Assembly: GCF_034321785.1 (NCBI RefSeq)
Contig: NZ_JAXLPB010000002.1
Coordinates: 930,001 to 994,000 of the forward strand
Source of the DNA: Fulvimarina uroteuthidis
GTDB taxonomy: Bacteria; Pseudomonadota; Alphaproteobacteria; Rhizobiales; Rhizobiaceae
DNA: 64,000 nucleotides
Direction of reading: 5' to 3'
This document shows, in pieces, positions 1-8,332 of this stretch (within the stretch, counting starts at the first letter, position 1; every line of letters starts with the position of its first letter). Under the pieces are notes generated by a model. That model saw nothing but the letters and a program-made list of their open reading frames with translations, was not told the DNA's origin and did no database searches. The position numbers and the translations under genes are program-made.

Positions 1-495
1 CGAATCATGCGCGATGCGCCCGAGCGTGACGATGGCCCTGAGGTTCGGCAACCCGTCCAGCGTGGCGGCGAGAAATTGCCGGCAGGTGTTGATCTCGGCC
101 CCCACCGGCTTGTTCTGCGGCGGCACGCAGCGCACGGAATTGGTGATCGCCGTGCCGAAGAGCGTCAGCCCGTCGTCCGGATCGGCCGCGAACCGGTCAT
201 TGGCAAAGCCGTGGGCGTGAAGCGTGCGGTAGAGGAGATCGCCGGCATAGTCGCCGGTAAACGGACGGCCCGTTCGGTTCGCGCCGCGCACGCCGGGCGC
301 AAGACCGACGACCAGAAGCGCCACCCCGTCTTTCCCTTCCTGCGGATGGAGCGTGTCGACGGGCGCGTTGTGCCAGCCGGGCTCCTTGGCCCGCCATTCC
401 GCGCGGAACGCGACAAGGCGCGGGCAGAGCGGGCAATCGCGCGGCGGCTCCGCCGGGCGACCGCTCGTATGAAACATCGTGTTTTGTTTCGTCAT
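1..495 (-). CDS. Uracil-DNA glycosylase, family 5 (UdgB-like), 3' end off window
   Basis: Removes uracil, and in this family some deaminated purines, from DNA as the first step of base-excision repair. The visible 165 residues start at ATG 495 (MTKQNTMF) and run off the left edge in frame, so the C-terminal part with the second active-site motif is not seen. An N-terminal CPLCPRL pair of cysteines fits the iron-sulfur ligands of family 4/5 enzymes. The motif GLAPGVRGANRTGRPFTGD is the family-5 version of motif A, which lacks the catalytic Asp/Glu of other UDGs. RCVPPQNKP and EINTCRQFL further on are also typical. It follows the NYN gene on the same strand after 21 bases and may be co-transcribed. 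A second ATG at 477 is possible. Confidence 0.88.
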   Translation of the reverse strand, partial: MTKQNTMFHTSGRPAEPPRDCPLCPRLVAFRAEWRAKEPGWHNAPVDTLHPQEGKDGVALLVVGLAPGVRGANRTGRPFTGDYAGDLLYRTLHAHGFANDRFAADPDDGLTLFGTAITNSVRCVPPQNKPVGAEINTCRQFLAATLDGLPNLRAIVTLGRIAHDS

Positions 496-516
496 CGGCG
501 TGAAGATAGTGCCGCG

Positions 517-1134
517 TCAGAAATCGTCGTCCTCGTTGTCGTCCTCGACGCTCTCGACAGTGCCGCGGCGGGCCAGTCGCGCATCGCGCTCGGCCTGGCT
601 GCGGCCGATATCGTTCTTCAGGCTGACGAGATCGATGAAATGATCGGCCTGTCGTCTCAGTTCGTCGGAGATCATCGGCGGCTGGGTGGTCAGCGTCGAG
701 ACGACCGACACCTTCCGGCCCTTGCGCTGCAGCGCCTCGACGAGGGAGCGGAAATCGCCGTCGCCGGAAAACAGAACGAAATGGTCGACCGTGTCGGACA
801 GTTCCATGGCATCGATGGCCAGCTCGATATCCATGTTGCCCTTGACCTTGCGACGGCCGGACGGGTCGGTGAACTCCTTCGCCGGCTTCGTCACCACCCG
901 GTAACCATTGTAATCCAGCCAGTCGATCAGCGGGCGGATGGAGGAGTACTCCTGGTCCTCGATCAGCGCGGTATAGTAGTATGCCCGCAGCAGATAAGCC
1001 TTCTGCTCGAAGAAGGTGAGCATCTTTTTATAATCGATATCGAAGCCAAGATTCCGCGAGGCGGCGTAAAGGTTCGCACCGTCGATCAAGAGTGCAATTT
1101 TCTCGCGCTGGTCAAACATTTCTTCAACTTTCAA
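517..1134 (-). CDS. NYN-domain protein, LabA/DUF88 family
   Basis: Predicted PIN-like (NYN) ribonuclease of the LabA/DUF88 group, which is widespread in Rhizobiales; its cellular substrate is not known. In 205 residues the fold's acidic positions are visible: LLIDGANLY near the N-terminus (first Asp), KGNMDIELAIDAM in the middle and LFSGDGDF followed by GRKVSVVS, all expected metal-binding sites. The tail is acidic (EDDNEDDDF). The start may be Met1 (MKVEEMF) or Met6 (MFDQREKI); homologues usually begin like the second. It is divergent from rpoZ with about 220 bases between, and lies just upstream of the UDG gene on its own strand. Confidence 0.9.
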   Translation of the reverse strand: MKVEEMFDQREKIALLIDGANLYAASRNLGFDIDYKKMLTFFEQKAYLLRAYYYTALIEDQEYSSIRPLIDWLDYNGYRVVTKPAKEFTDPSGRRKVKGNMDIELAIDAMELSDTVDHFVLFSGDGDFRSLVEALQRKGRKVSVVSTLTTQPPMISDELRRQADHFIDLVSLKNDIGRSQAERDARLARRGTVESVEDDNEDDDF

Positions 1135-1358
1135 GGGTTTTGGGTCGCTCCGGCCTGTTCTCTTGGAGTTCTACCTTTCCAGGCCGCCGATCCGAGCCCG
1201 TTGTCGGTACAAGGTCGCATAGCGGAAGATCAAGGCATTTCGCCAGTTTATTTGGTGGCTTCCATCGATCGGGTGCGCCCGGCCTTGTGGTTCGCCGCGT
1301 TATTGGATAAGAGACCCCGATCCAGCCCCTTTGAAATTTCAGGCATGAGGAGACAGGC

Positions 1359-1757
1359 ATGGCCCGCGTCACCGTAGAAGATTGCGTCGATAAGGTCGAC
1401 AACCGATTCGAGCTCGTGCTCCTCGCCAGCCATCGGGCCCGCCAGATCAGCCAGGGCAACCCCATCACGATCGATCGCGACAACGACAAGAATCCCGTCG
1501 TGGCCCTGCGCGAGATCGCCGACGAGACCCTGTCTCCCGAGGACCTTAAGGAAGACCTGATCCACACGCTGCAGAAGCATGTGGAGGTGGACGAGCCCGA
1601 GGAGGCCCGGCCGAGCGAGCGTTCGCAGGCCTCCACCCCGCAGGCCGCGATCCAGAACAAGGCCGACGAGCCCGCCCAGTTCGACCGGATGTCGGAAGAA
1701 GAGCTTCTGTCCGGCATCGAAGGCCTCGTCGCTCCGGAAAAAACCGACGACTACTGA
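1359..1757 (+). CDS. rpoZ: RNA polymerase omega subunit
   Basis: Omega subunit, which helps assemble the beta' subunit of RNA polymerase and forms part of a ppGpp site in proteobacteria. The 132 residues contain the conserved N-terminal block MARVTVEDC, then NRFELVLLASHRARQ and the NPVVALREIA helix. The acidic, Pro-rich C-terminal extension gives the length usual in Rhizobiales, longer than E. coli omega. A clear Shine-Dalgarno (GAGGAGA, 1347-1353) sits 5 bases before ATG 1359. It ends just before a strong terminator and precedes rsh, the classic rpoZ–spoT order. Confidence 0.97.
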   Translation: MARVTVEDCVDKVDNRFELVLLASHRARQISQGNPITIDRDNDKNPVVALREIADETLSPEDLKEDLIHTLQKHVEVDEPEEARPSERSQASTPQAAIQNKADEPAQFDRMSEEELLSGIEGLVAPEKTDDY

Positions 1758-1811
1758 TCGGCTTCAACGCCGCATGGGTCTACCGTGCTGCGTCGAACAT
1801 GACTATTCTCT

Positions 1812-1842
1812 GGGGGCGCGCCATAAGGTGCGCTCCCTTTTT
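1812..1842 (+). terminator. Rho-independent terminator of rpoZ
   Basis: An 11-bp stem, GGGGGCGCGCC pairing with GGTGCGCTCCC through two G-U wobbles, closes a 4-nt ATAA loop and is followed directly by five T. It lies 54 bases after the rpoZ stop and separates rpoZ from rsh, which suggests rsh has its own promoter or depends on read-through. Confidence 0.88.
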
Positions 1843-1910
1843 CGTTCCGGGCCGCCTGGTCGCGTAGTCGCGCGCAGCACCCGTTCGCCGATGAAAGCGC
1901 GTTGCCGCCC

Positions 1911-4139
1911 ATGATGCGCCAGTATGAACTCGTGGAGAAAGTCGCAGCCTACAAGCCGGACCTCGACGAGGCCCTGCTCAACCGCGCCTATGTCTACGCC
2001 ATGCAGAAGCACGGCGCCCAGAAGCGTGCGAGCGGCGATCCGTACTTTTCCCATCCGCTCGAGGTCGCCGCGATCCTTACCGAGCTCCGGCTCGACGAGG
2101 CCACGATCGCGACCGCGTTGCTGCACGACACGATCGAGGACACCGACGCCACCCGCAAGGAGATCGATCATCTGTTCGGCCCGCGCATCGGCCATCTCGT
2201 CGAGGGCCTGACCAAGCTGAAGCGCCTCGATCTCGTGTCCAAGCGCACCCAGCAGGCCGAGAACCTGCGCAAGCTTCTCCTGGCCATCGCCGACGATATC
2301 CGCGTGCTCCTCGTCAAGCTTGCCGACCGGCTGCACAATATGCGCACCCTCGGCCCCATGCGGGAGGACAAGCGGGCGCGCATCGCCCAGGAAACCCTCG
2401 ACATCTATGCGCCGCTGGCCGGGCGCATGGGCATGCAGGACATGCGCGAGGAACTCGAGGATCTCGCCTTCCGCCATGTCAATCTCGAGGCCTACGAGAC
2501 ACTGACCGCCCGTCTCGGCGAACTGAAGGAGCGCTACGCGCCGACGATCGCCCGGATCGAGGCGGAGCTGGCGGCGCGCCTGAAGGAACATGGCATCGAC
2601 GCGACGGTGAAAGGGCGCCAGAAGCGCCCCTATTCGGTGTTCTCGAAGATGCAGCGCAAGGCCATGTCCTTCGAGCAGCTCTCCGACATCTTCGGCTTTC
2701 GCGTCGTCGTCGCCAACGAGGAGGATTGCTACCGCACGCTCGGCATCGTCCACCGGGCATGGCGCATGGTGCCCGGCCGGTTCAAGGATTACATCTCGAC
2801 GCCCAAGCAGAACGATTACCGCTCGCTCCACACCACCATCATCGGCATGTCGGGCCAGCGCGTGGAACTGCAGATCCGCACCCAGGACATGCATTCGGTC
2901 GCCGAACTCGGCATCGCCGCGCACTCGATCTACAAGGACCAGATCGGGCCCGATGGCGAACGCGTCCGCTCGATCGAGCTGTCGAAGGATTCTAACGCCT
3001 ATGCCTGGCTGCGGCATACGATCGAACTCCTGGCGAGCGGTGACACGTCGGACGAGTTCCTCGAGAACACCAAGCTCGAACTCTTCCAGGACCAGGTCTT
3101 CTGCTTCACGCCCAAGGGGCGCCTGATCGCGCTTCCGCGCGGCGCGACCCCGATCGATTTCGCCTATGCCGTCCACACCAATGTCGGCAATTCCTGCGTC
3201 GGGTCGAAGATCAACGGCCGCATCATGCCGGTCCTGACGGAGCTCGCCAACGGCGACGAGGTGGAGATCATTCGCGGCGAAGGCGAGGTTCCCTCGGCCG
3301 CCTGGGAGACGATCGCGGTGACCGGCAAGGCGCGTTCGGCCATCCGCCGCGCCTCCCGCGTCAATATCCGCAAGCAATATTCGGGTCTCGGCCGCCAGAT
3401 CCTGGAACGCGCCTTCACGCGCTCGAACCGGACGTTCTCGGTCGACATGCTGAAGGCCGTCCTCGGCAAGCTCGGCCATCAGAATGTCGAGGACGCGTTC
3501 GCCGCGGTGGGCCGGGGCGAGCTCCCCGCCGTCGACGTGTTGCGGGCGATCCATCCCGACTATCAGGATACGCGCGCGACCCGGCGCGGCAAGCAGGAGC
3601 CCGAGGAGGGTTGGTTCAACCTGCGCAGCGCCGCCGGCATGATCTTCCGCGTGCCCGGCAAGCCGAGGCCCCGCGCGCGCAAGACCGATCCGGCGATCCT
3701 GATCCGGGGCACCGGCGGCGATCTTCCGGTGACCTTCTCGGAAGACGGCGCGGTTCCCGGAGACCGGATCGTCGGCATTCTCGAACCGGGCAAGGGCATC
3801 ACCATCTATCCGATCCAGTCGCCGGCGCTGATGGCCTTCGAGGACCATCCCGAGCGCTGGGTCGACGTGCGATGGGATATCGACGAAAAGCTCGACCGGC
3901 GCTTTCCCGCCCGCATCTCCGTCTCGGCGATCAACGAGCCCGGCTCCCTGTCGGAGATCGCGGCCACGATCGCCCACAACGATGCGAACGTCCACAAGCT
4001 GGAAATGAAGTCCACCGCGCCCGATTTCACCCTGATGGTGTTCGACCTCGAGGTCTGGGACGTCAACCATCTGAACCGGACCCTGTCGCAGATCCGCGCC
4101 AAGGAGTGCGTCTCCTCGGTCACGCGGGTCAACGGTTGA
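1911..4139 (+). CDS. rsh: Bifunctional (p)ppGpp synthetase/hydrolase (RelA/SpoT homologue)
   Basis: The long Rsh enzyme makes and degrades (p)ppGpp in the stringent response. From ATG 1911 (MMRQYELVEKV, matching rhizobial homologues) it is 742 residues. Domains in order: the HD hydrolase with His48, His72-Asp73 and the following ED (LLHDTIED), intact; the RelA/SpoT synthetase, with RPYSVFSKM at about 238-246 and DYRSLHTTI at about 302; TGS at about 394-460; a helical/zinc-finger-like linker; and a C-terminal ACT domain from about 667. Both catalytic centres look functional, so this is probably the sole long Rsh. An upstream in-frame TTG (1902) is less likely. It is followed by a 21-bp tandem repeat and pyrE. 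Confidence 0.96.
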   Translation: MMRQYELVEKVAAYKPDLDEALLNRAYVYAMQKHGAQKRASGDPYFSHPLEVAAILTELRLDEATIATALLHDTIEDTDATRKEIDHLFGPRIGHLVEGLTKLKRLDLVSKRTQQAENLRKLLLAIADDIRVLLVKLADRLHNMRTLGPMREDKRARIAQETLDIYAPLAGRMGMQDMREELEDLAFRHVNLEAYETLTARLGELKERYAPTIARIEAELAARLKEHGIDATVKGRQKRPYSVFSKMQRKAMSFEQLSDIFGFRVVVANEEDCYRTLGIVHRAWRMVPGRFKDYISTPKQNDYRSLHTTIIGMSGQRVELQIRTQDMHSVAELGIAAHSIYKDQIGPDGERVRSIELSKDSNAYAWLRHTIELLASGDTSDEFLENTKLELFQDQVFCFTPKGRLIALPRGATPIDFAYAVHTNVGNSCVGSKINGRIMPVLTELANGDEVEIIRGEGEVPSAAWETIAVTGKARSAIRRASRVNIRKQYSGLGRQILERAFTRSNRTFSVDMLKAVLGKLGHQNVEDAFAAVGRGELPAVDVLRAIHPDYQDTRATRRGKQEPEEGWFNLRSAAGMIFRVPGKPRPRARKTDPAILIRGTGGDLPVTFSEDGAVPGDRIVGILEPGKGITIYPIQSPALMAFEDHPERWVDVRWDIDEKLDRRFPARISVSAINEPGSLSEIAATIAHNDANVHKLEMKSTAPDFTLMVFDLEVWDVNHLNRTLSQIRAKECVSSVTRVNG

Positions 4140-4163
4140 GCGCCGCACCGCTGCCGCCTCCTC

Positions 4164-4216
4164 CAAGGGGCGATGCCGTTCGCGCAAGGGGCGATGCCGT
4201 TCGCGCAAGGGGCGAT
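4164..4216. repeat. 21-bp tandem repeat, about 2.5 copies, between rsh and pyrE
   Basis: The unit CAAGGGGCGATGCCGTTCGCG starts at 4164 and 4185, and a partial third copy (CAAGGGGCGAT) starts at 4206. The first two copies are identical. The array lies in the 173-base gap after rsh; no function is evident. Confidence 0.9.
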
Positions 4217-4312
4217 CGCGGGGTGATGGCGGAAACGGTTGAAGCGGCGATCCCGACCTTCTAAACGGTAGCGCACCGAGATTTGAAACGCCTTTGGCGC
4301 AGAAAGGCCCGA

Positions 4313-4897
4313 ATGCCCATGACGACGGACGAGGTTCTGGCGATCTTTCGCGAGGCGGGGGCCTATCTCGAAGGCCATTTCATCCTGACATCGGGCCTGC
4401 GCAGCCCTGTCTTTCTGCAGAAGGCCTGTGTCTTCATGCATGCCGGCCTCACCGAGACGCTGTGCAAGGCGATGGCCGAGGCGATCCGCCGACGCGTCGA
4501 AGGGCCGATCGACTATGTGGTCGGGCCGGCCGTCGGCGGCATCATTCCGGCCTACGAGACCTCGCGCCATCTGAGCGTTCCGGCCGTATGGGTCGAGCGC
4601 GAGAACGGCACGTTCAGGCTGCGCCGGTTCGAGCTGCCGAAGGGCGCGCGGGTCGTCGTGGTCGAGGACATCGTCACCACCGGCCTGTCGATCCGCGAGA
4701 CCGTGGCCTGTCTCGAGGGCATCGGCGCGAACGTTCTGGCCGCGTCCTGCATCATCGATCGCTCGGCCGGCAAGGCCGATGTCGGCGTTCCGCTGATCGC
4801 GCTCGCCGAATACGAAGTCCCGGCCTATCCGGCCGACCGGCTCCCGCCCGAGCTTGCGGCGATCGAGCCGGTGAAGCCCGGCAGCCGGTCCCTCTAG
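4313..4897 (+). CDS. pyrE: Orotate phosphoribosyltransferase
   Basis: Transfers orotate to PRPP to give OMP, the fifth step of de novo pyrimidine synthesis. The 194 residues match the family length. The PRPP-binding signature VVVVEDIVTTGLS lies near residues 114-126, and the dimer-loop region ERENGTFRLRRFELPKG precedes it. ATG 4313 follows AGAAAGG at 4301-4307 with 5-base spacing. ATG 4319 is an alternative, and an in-frame TTG at 4283 has no support. It lies between rsh and the DUF2062 gene, all on the same strand. Confidence 0.95.
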   Translation: MPMTTDEVLAIFREAGAYLEGHFILTSGLRSPVFLQKACVFMHAGLTETLCKAMAEAIRRRVEGPIDYVVGPAVGGIIPAYETSRHLSVPAVWVERENGTFRLRRFELPKGARVVVVEDIVTTGLSIRETVACLEGIGANVLAASCIIDRSAGKADVGVPLIALAEYEVPAYPADRLPPELAAIEPVKPGSRSL

Positions 4898-4963
4898 CGC
4901 CGACCCTCAACCCGGACGGCCCTCAGGGGCGCGGCCTGCCGAACGAAAGAACGCGAGCGGGAC

Positions 4964-5548
4964 ATGCTGTTTCGAAGACGAAAGCCGGAACGCTTCCTCG
5001 ACAAGGCGAGGCTCTGGCTGTGGCCGCGCGTGTCGTTCCGCCGTTCATTTCTCTATTTCAAGAAGCGGGTCCTGCGCCTTCATGCGACCCCCCACGCCAT
5101 CGCGGCGGGCTTTGCCGCCGGGGTCCTCGCCTCGTTCACGCCGTTCATCGGCTTTCACTTCCTGCTCGCCTTCGCGATCGCCTATCTCATCGGCGGCAAC
5201 ATGGCGTCGGCCGCCATCGGAACCGCGGTCGGCAATCCGCTGACCTTCCCGCTGATCTGGGCGATCACCTACGAGTTCGGCTCCGAGATCCTGTACGGGC
5301 GCGGCGAACTCGGCCCGGTGCATCATGTCGGCCATGCGTTGCGGGAGATGGACGTCTCGGCGATCTGGCATCCGCTGCTCAAGCCGATGCTCGTCGGCGG
5401 CCTTCCCATCGGCCTCCTTGCGGGCGGGCTGTCCTACTGGGTCATCCATGCGGGGGTGAAGCGCTTCCAGACGCGGCGCGATGCACGGCTCGCCGGGATC
5501 AGCCTCGCCCGGGCCGAGGCCGCGCTTTCGCGCAGGCCCCTGGAATAG
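4964..5548 (+). CDS. DUF2062 inner-membrane protein
   Basis: Small membrane protein of the DUF2062 family, 194 residues; the family's biochemical role is not established. A basic N-terminus (MLFRRRKPERF) is followed by hydrophobic stretches around FAAGVLASFTPFIGFHFLLAFAI and LIGGNMASAAIGTAVGNPLTFPLIW, then a third segment near GGLPIGLLAGGLSYWVI. The family's conserved TPF…G and GNPLT motifs are present. In many Rhizobiales it sits upstream of acpS and lepB; here acpS is missing and lepB follows after about 80-130 bases. Confidence 0.9.
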   Translation: MLFRRRKPERFLDKARLWLWPRVSFRRSFLYFKKRVLRLHATPHAIAAGFAAGVLASFTPFIGFHFLLAFAIAYLIGGNMASAAIGTAVGNPLTFPLIWAITYEFGSEILYGRGELGPVHHVGHALREMDVSAIWHPLLKPMLVGGLPIGLLAGGLSYWVIHAGVKRFQTRRDARLAGISLARAEAALSRRPLE

Positions 5549-5677
5549 GGACGGGCGCCGGCGCAAAGCCTGTCGAACGCGTTTCGCGCATTGCTCCCGA
5601 TGCCCTTGGTGGATAAAAGCGCTTGAATATTGATGGCCGGCTCGATTTTCGGTCGTTCCGAAAGGTTTGAATCAACA

Positions 5678-6562
5678 ATGGTCGATCCGACCCAAAACCA
5701 GGGCGATACCCGGCATTCGGGCGACGATGGTCTCGGCGAGACGATGGGTGAACGCGGCGCGGTAGAAAGCCGGGAGGCCGGCACGGTCTCCGGCGCCGGG
5801 GGCGGGGTTCCGGCTGCGCAAAGGACCGGTTCGAAGCCGCCGAAGGAGGCCGAGAAGGGCGGTTTCTGGGAGACGGTCAAGGTCATCGTCCAGGCCCTGT
5901 TGCTGGCGCTCGTCATCCGCACCTTCCTGTTCCAGCCGTTCTCGATCCCCTCGGGATCGATGATGCCGACGCTCCTCATCGGCGATTATCTGTTCGTCTC
6001 CAAATGGTCCTACGGCTATTCGCGCTTTTCGGCGCCGCTCTCGCTGCCGCTGTTCGACGGCCGCGTGCTCGCCAGCGATCCCGAGCGCGGCGACGTGGTC
6101 GTCTTCCGCAAGCCGGGCGAGGAGGACACGGACTATATCAAGCGGCTCGTCGGCCTGCCGGGCGATCGCATCCGCATGCGCGACGGCCAACTCATCATCA
6201 ATGGAAAGGCCGTTCCCAAGGAGCCGGCCGGCGTGTTCGTCGACGAGAATGGCGAGGAGATCGACCAGTTCCGCGAGACGCTGCCGAACGGAAGGTCCTA
6301 TCTGACGCTCGATCTCGGTCCCGATCTTGCGGGCGACGACACACGGGAATTCGTGGTGCCGGCCGGCCATTACTTCATGATGGGCGACAATCGGGACAAC
6401 TCCCTCGACAGCCGGTTCGACGTCGGCTACGTGCCGTTCGAAAATCTCGTCGGCAAGGCGCAGATCATCTTCTTCTCGATCGGCGGCGGCGCATCCCCGC
6501 TCTATCTGTGGGAGTGGCCGTCAAAGTTGCGGTCCTCGCGGATCTTCGATTGGCTCGGCTGA
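5678..6562 (+). CDS. lepB: Signal peptidase I
   Basis: Membrane serine protease that removes signal peptides from exported proteins. From ATG 5678 it is 294 residues. A Gly/Pro-rich, uncharged-to-acidic N-terminal stretch of about 60 residues precedes one transmembrane helix (ETVKVIVQALLLALVIRTFL). The catalytic Ser94 lies in PSGSMMPTL and the general base Lys155 in YIKRLVGLPGD. The late box GDNRDNSLDSR is intact. ATG 5633 would add 15 residues; neither start has an ideal ribosome-binding site. Its stop overlaps the rnc start by one base (TGATG), implying translational coupling. Confidence 0.95.
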   Translation: MVDPTQNQGDTRHSGDDGLGETMGERGAVESREAGTVSGAGGGVPAAQRTGSKPPKEAEKGGFWETVKVIVQALLLALVIRTFLFQPFSIPSGSMMPTLLIGDYLFVSKWSYGYSRFSAPLSLPLFDGRVLASDPERGDVVVFRKPGEEDTDYIKRLVGLPGDRIRMRDGQLIINGKAVPKEPAGVFVDENGEEIDQFRETLPNGRSYLTLDLGPDLAGDDTREFVVPAGHYFMMGDNRDNSLDSRFDVGYVPFENLVGKAQIIFFSIGGGASPLYLWEWPSKLRSSRIFDWLG

Positions 6563-7260
6563 TGAAGCCGAAACCGCTCTCGGAACTTGAAGCGCGCATC
6601 GGTGTCCGCTTTTCCGACCACGACCGGCTGCAGCGGGCGCTCACCCATTCGAGCTTCCGTTCCGCCAAGGGGGACGGGCGTTCCTACGAGCGACTGGAAT
6701 TTCTCGGCGACCGGGTTCTCGGCCTCGTCATCGCGGGCAAGCTCTTCGAGATGTTTCCCGACGCCGACGAGGGAGAACTCAGCCTGCGCCTCAATGCGCT
6801 CGTCAACGCCGAGACGTGCGCGGCGGTCGCCGACGAGCTCGGCCTTTACGACTATGTGCGCCAGGGCGGCGACCTGAAGCGGCTGGCACCGGCGCGCACC
6901 AAATCGATCCGGGCCGACCTGATGGAATCGCTGATTGCGGCGATCTACCTGAATTCCGGCCTCGAAGATGCCCGGACATTCATCGAGAACCATTGGGGCG
7001 ACAGGCTCGGCAAGACCGTCGCCGCCCGCCGCGATCCCAAGACCGCGCTCCAGGAATGGGCGCACCAGCGCGGGCCGCAAACGCCGACCTACGAGGTCGT
7101 CGACCGCTCCGGACCGGACCACAACCCCAAATTCACGATCCGCGTGACGATCGACGGCGTGAAGCCGTCGGACGGCGAGGGCGCATCCAAGCGCCTGGCC
7201 GAACAGGCGGCCGCCGTCGCCATGCTGATCCGCGAGAACGTCTGGAAGGACGACCAGTGA
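6562..7260 (+). CDS. rnc: Ribonuclease III
   Basis: Double-strand-specific endoribonuclease for rRNA and mRNA processing. It has 232 residues. The signature ERLEFLGDRVL (residues 43-53) carries the metal-binding Glu/Asp pair, and the second acidic pair falls in IRADLMESLIAAIY. A C-terminal dsRNA-binding domain starts near DPKTALQEWA and ends with the SKRLAEQAAA helix. It overlaps lepB by one base and era by four, forming the conserved lepB-rnc-era unit. Confidence 0.97.
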   Translation: MKPKPLSELEARIGVRFSDHDRLQRALTHSSFRSAKGDGRSYERLEFLGDRVLGLVIAGKLFEMFPDADEGELSLRLNALVNAETCAAVADELGLYDYVRQGGDLKRLAPARTKSIRADLMESLIAAIYLNSGLEDARTFIENHWGDRLGKTVAARRDPKTALQEWAHQRGPQTPTYEVVDRSGPDHNPKFTIRVTIDGVKPSDGEGASKRLAEQAAAVAMLIRENVWKDDQ

Positions 7261-8234
7261 ACGAGACCGAGAACGACACGCCGCCGGTGCCCACGCGCGC
7301 CGAAACCGCACAGGACGAGGCCATCGCGGCCGGCCAGGCCGCCGGCACGCGCTCCGGCTTCGTCGCCCTGATCGGCGCCCCGAACGCCGGCAAGTCGACG
7401 CTCGTCAACCAGCTGGTCGGCACCAAGGTCTCGATCGTCACGCACAAGGTGCAGACGACCCGGGCGCTGGTGCGCGGCATCGCCATCCGCGACAGGACCC
7501 AGATCGTGTTCGTCGACACGCCCGGCGTCTTCGCCCCGCGCCGCCGGCTCGACCGGGCCATGGTGAAGACCGCCTGGTCCGGCGCCAAGGATGCCGACAT
7601 CGTGATGGCGATCATCGATGCCGAGCGCGGCCTCAACGAGGAGGTCGAGACCATTCTCGACCGGCTGAAGGACGTGCGCCAGCCCAAGATCCTGCTTCTC
7701 AACAAGGTCGACCGCATTCAGCGCGACAAGCTTCTGGGGCTGACCCAGAAGGTGGTCGACAAGGTCACCTTCGATCAGGTCTTCATGATCTCGGCGCTCA
7801 ACGGCTCGGGCTGCGCCGACCTGATGAACTGGCTCGCCGGCGCGCTGCCGCACGGGCCCTGGTATTATCCCGAAGACCAGATCTCCGACCTGCCGCTACG
7901 CCAGCTCGCCGCCGAGATCACCCGCGAGAAGGTCTTCCTGCGCCTCCATCAGGAAATTCCCTATTCCTCGACCGTCGAGACCGAGCAGTGGGAGAACCGC
8001 AAGGACGGCTCGGTGCGCATCGAGCAGACGATCTATGTCGAGCGCGACAGCCAGAAGGCGATCGTGCTCGGCCACAAGGGCGAGACGATCAAGACCATCG
8101 GCCAGCTCGCACGCAAGGACATCGCCGAGGCCGCCGACTGCAAGGTGCACCTCTTCCTGTTCGTGAAGGTGCGCGAGAACTGGGGCAACGACCCGGAACG
8201 CTACCGCGAGATGGGCCTCGACTTCGGGAAGTGA
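7257..8234 (+). CDS. era: GTPase Era
   Basis: Ras-like GTPase that binds the 3' end of 16S rRNA and helps mature the 30S subunit. It has 325 residues from GTG 7257, whose GTGA overlaps the rnc stop. The G1 loop is GAPNAGKST (residues 40-48), G3 is DTPG and G4 is NKVD. The C-terminal KH domain includes IVLGHKGETIKTIG. The N-terminus is about 30 residues longer than in E. coli. In many relatives recO follows; here the next gene encodes an extensin-like secreted protein. Confidence 0.97.
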   Translation: MNETENDTPPVPTRAETAQDEAIAAGQAAGTRSGFVALIGAPNAGKSTLVNQLVGTKVSIVTHKVQTTRALVRGIAIRDRTQIVFVDTPGVFAPRRRLDRAMVKTAWSGAKDADIVMAIIDAERGLNEEVETILDRLKDVRQPKILLLNKVDRIQRDKLLGLTQKVVDKVTFDQVFMISALNGSGCADLMNWLAGALPHGPWYYPEDQISDLPLRQLAAEITREKVFLRLHQEIPYSSTVETEQWENRKDGSVRIEQTIYVERDSQKAIVLGHKGETIKTIGQLARKDIAEAADCKVHLFLFVKVRENWGNDPERYREMGLDFGK

Positions 8235-8332
8235 AAGCGGTCTTCCGATCGACGCGTTCGATCGGACGCGCTGCCGCAATCCGGCCATGGGTATTGCGCA
8301 AGCTCCGCCCAACACGCGCGGCAGGAGTGAAC

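Noticed and set aside
1803..4208. Long minus-strand open frame opposite rsh
   Set aside because: Mirror of the rsh coding frame caused by high GC; no recognisable domain.
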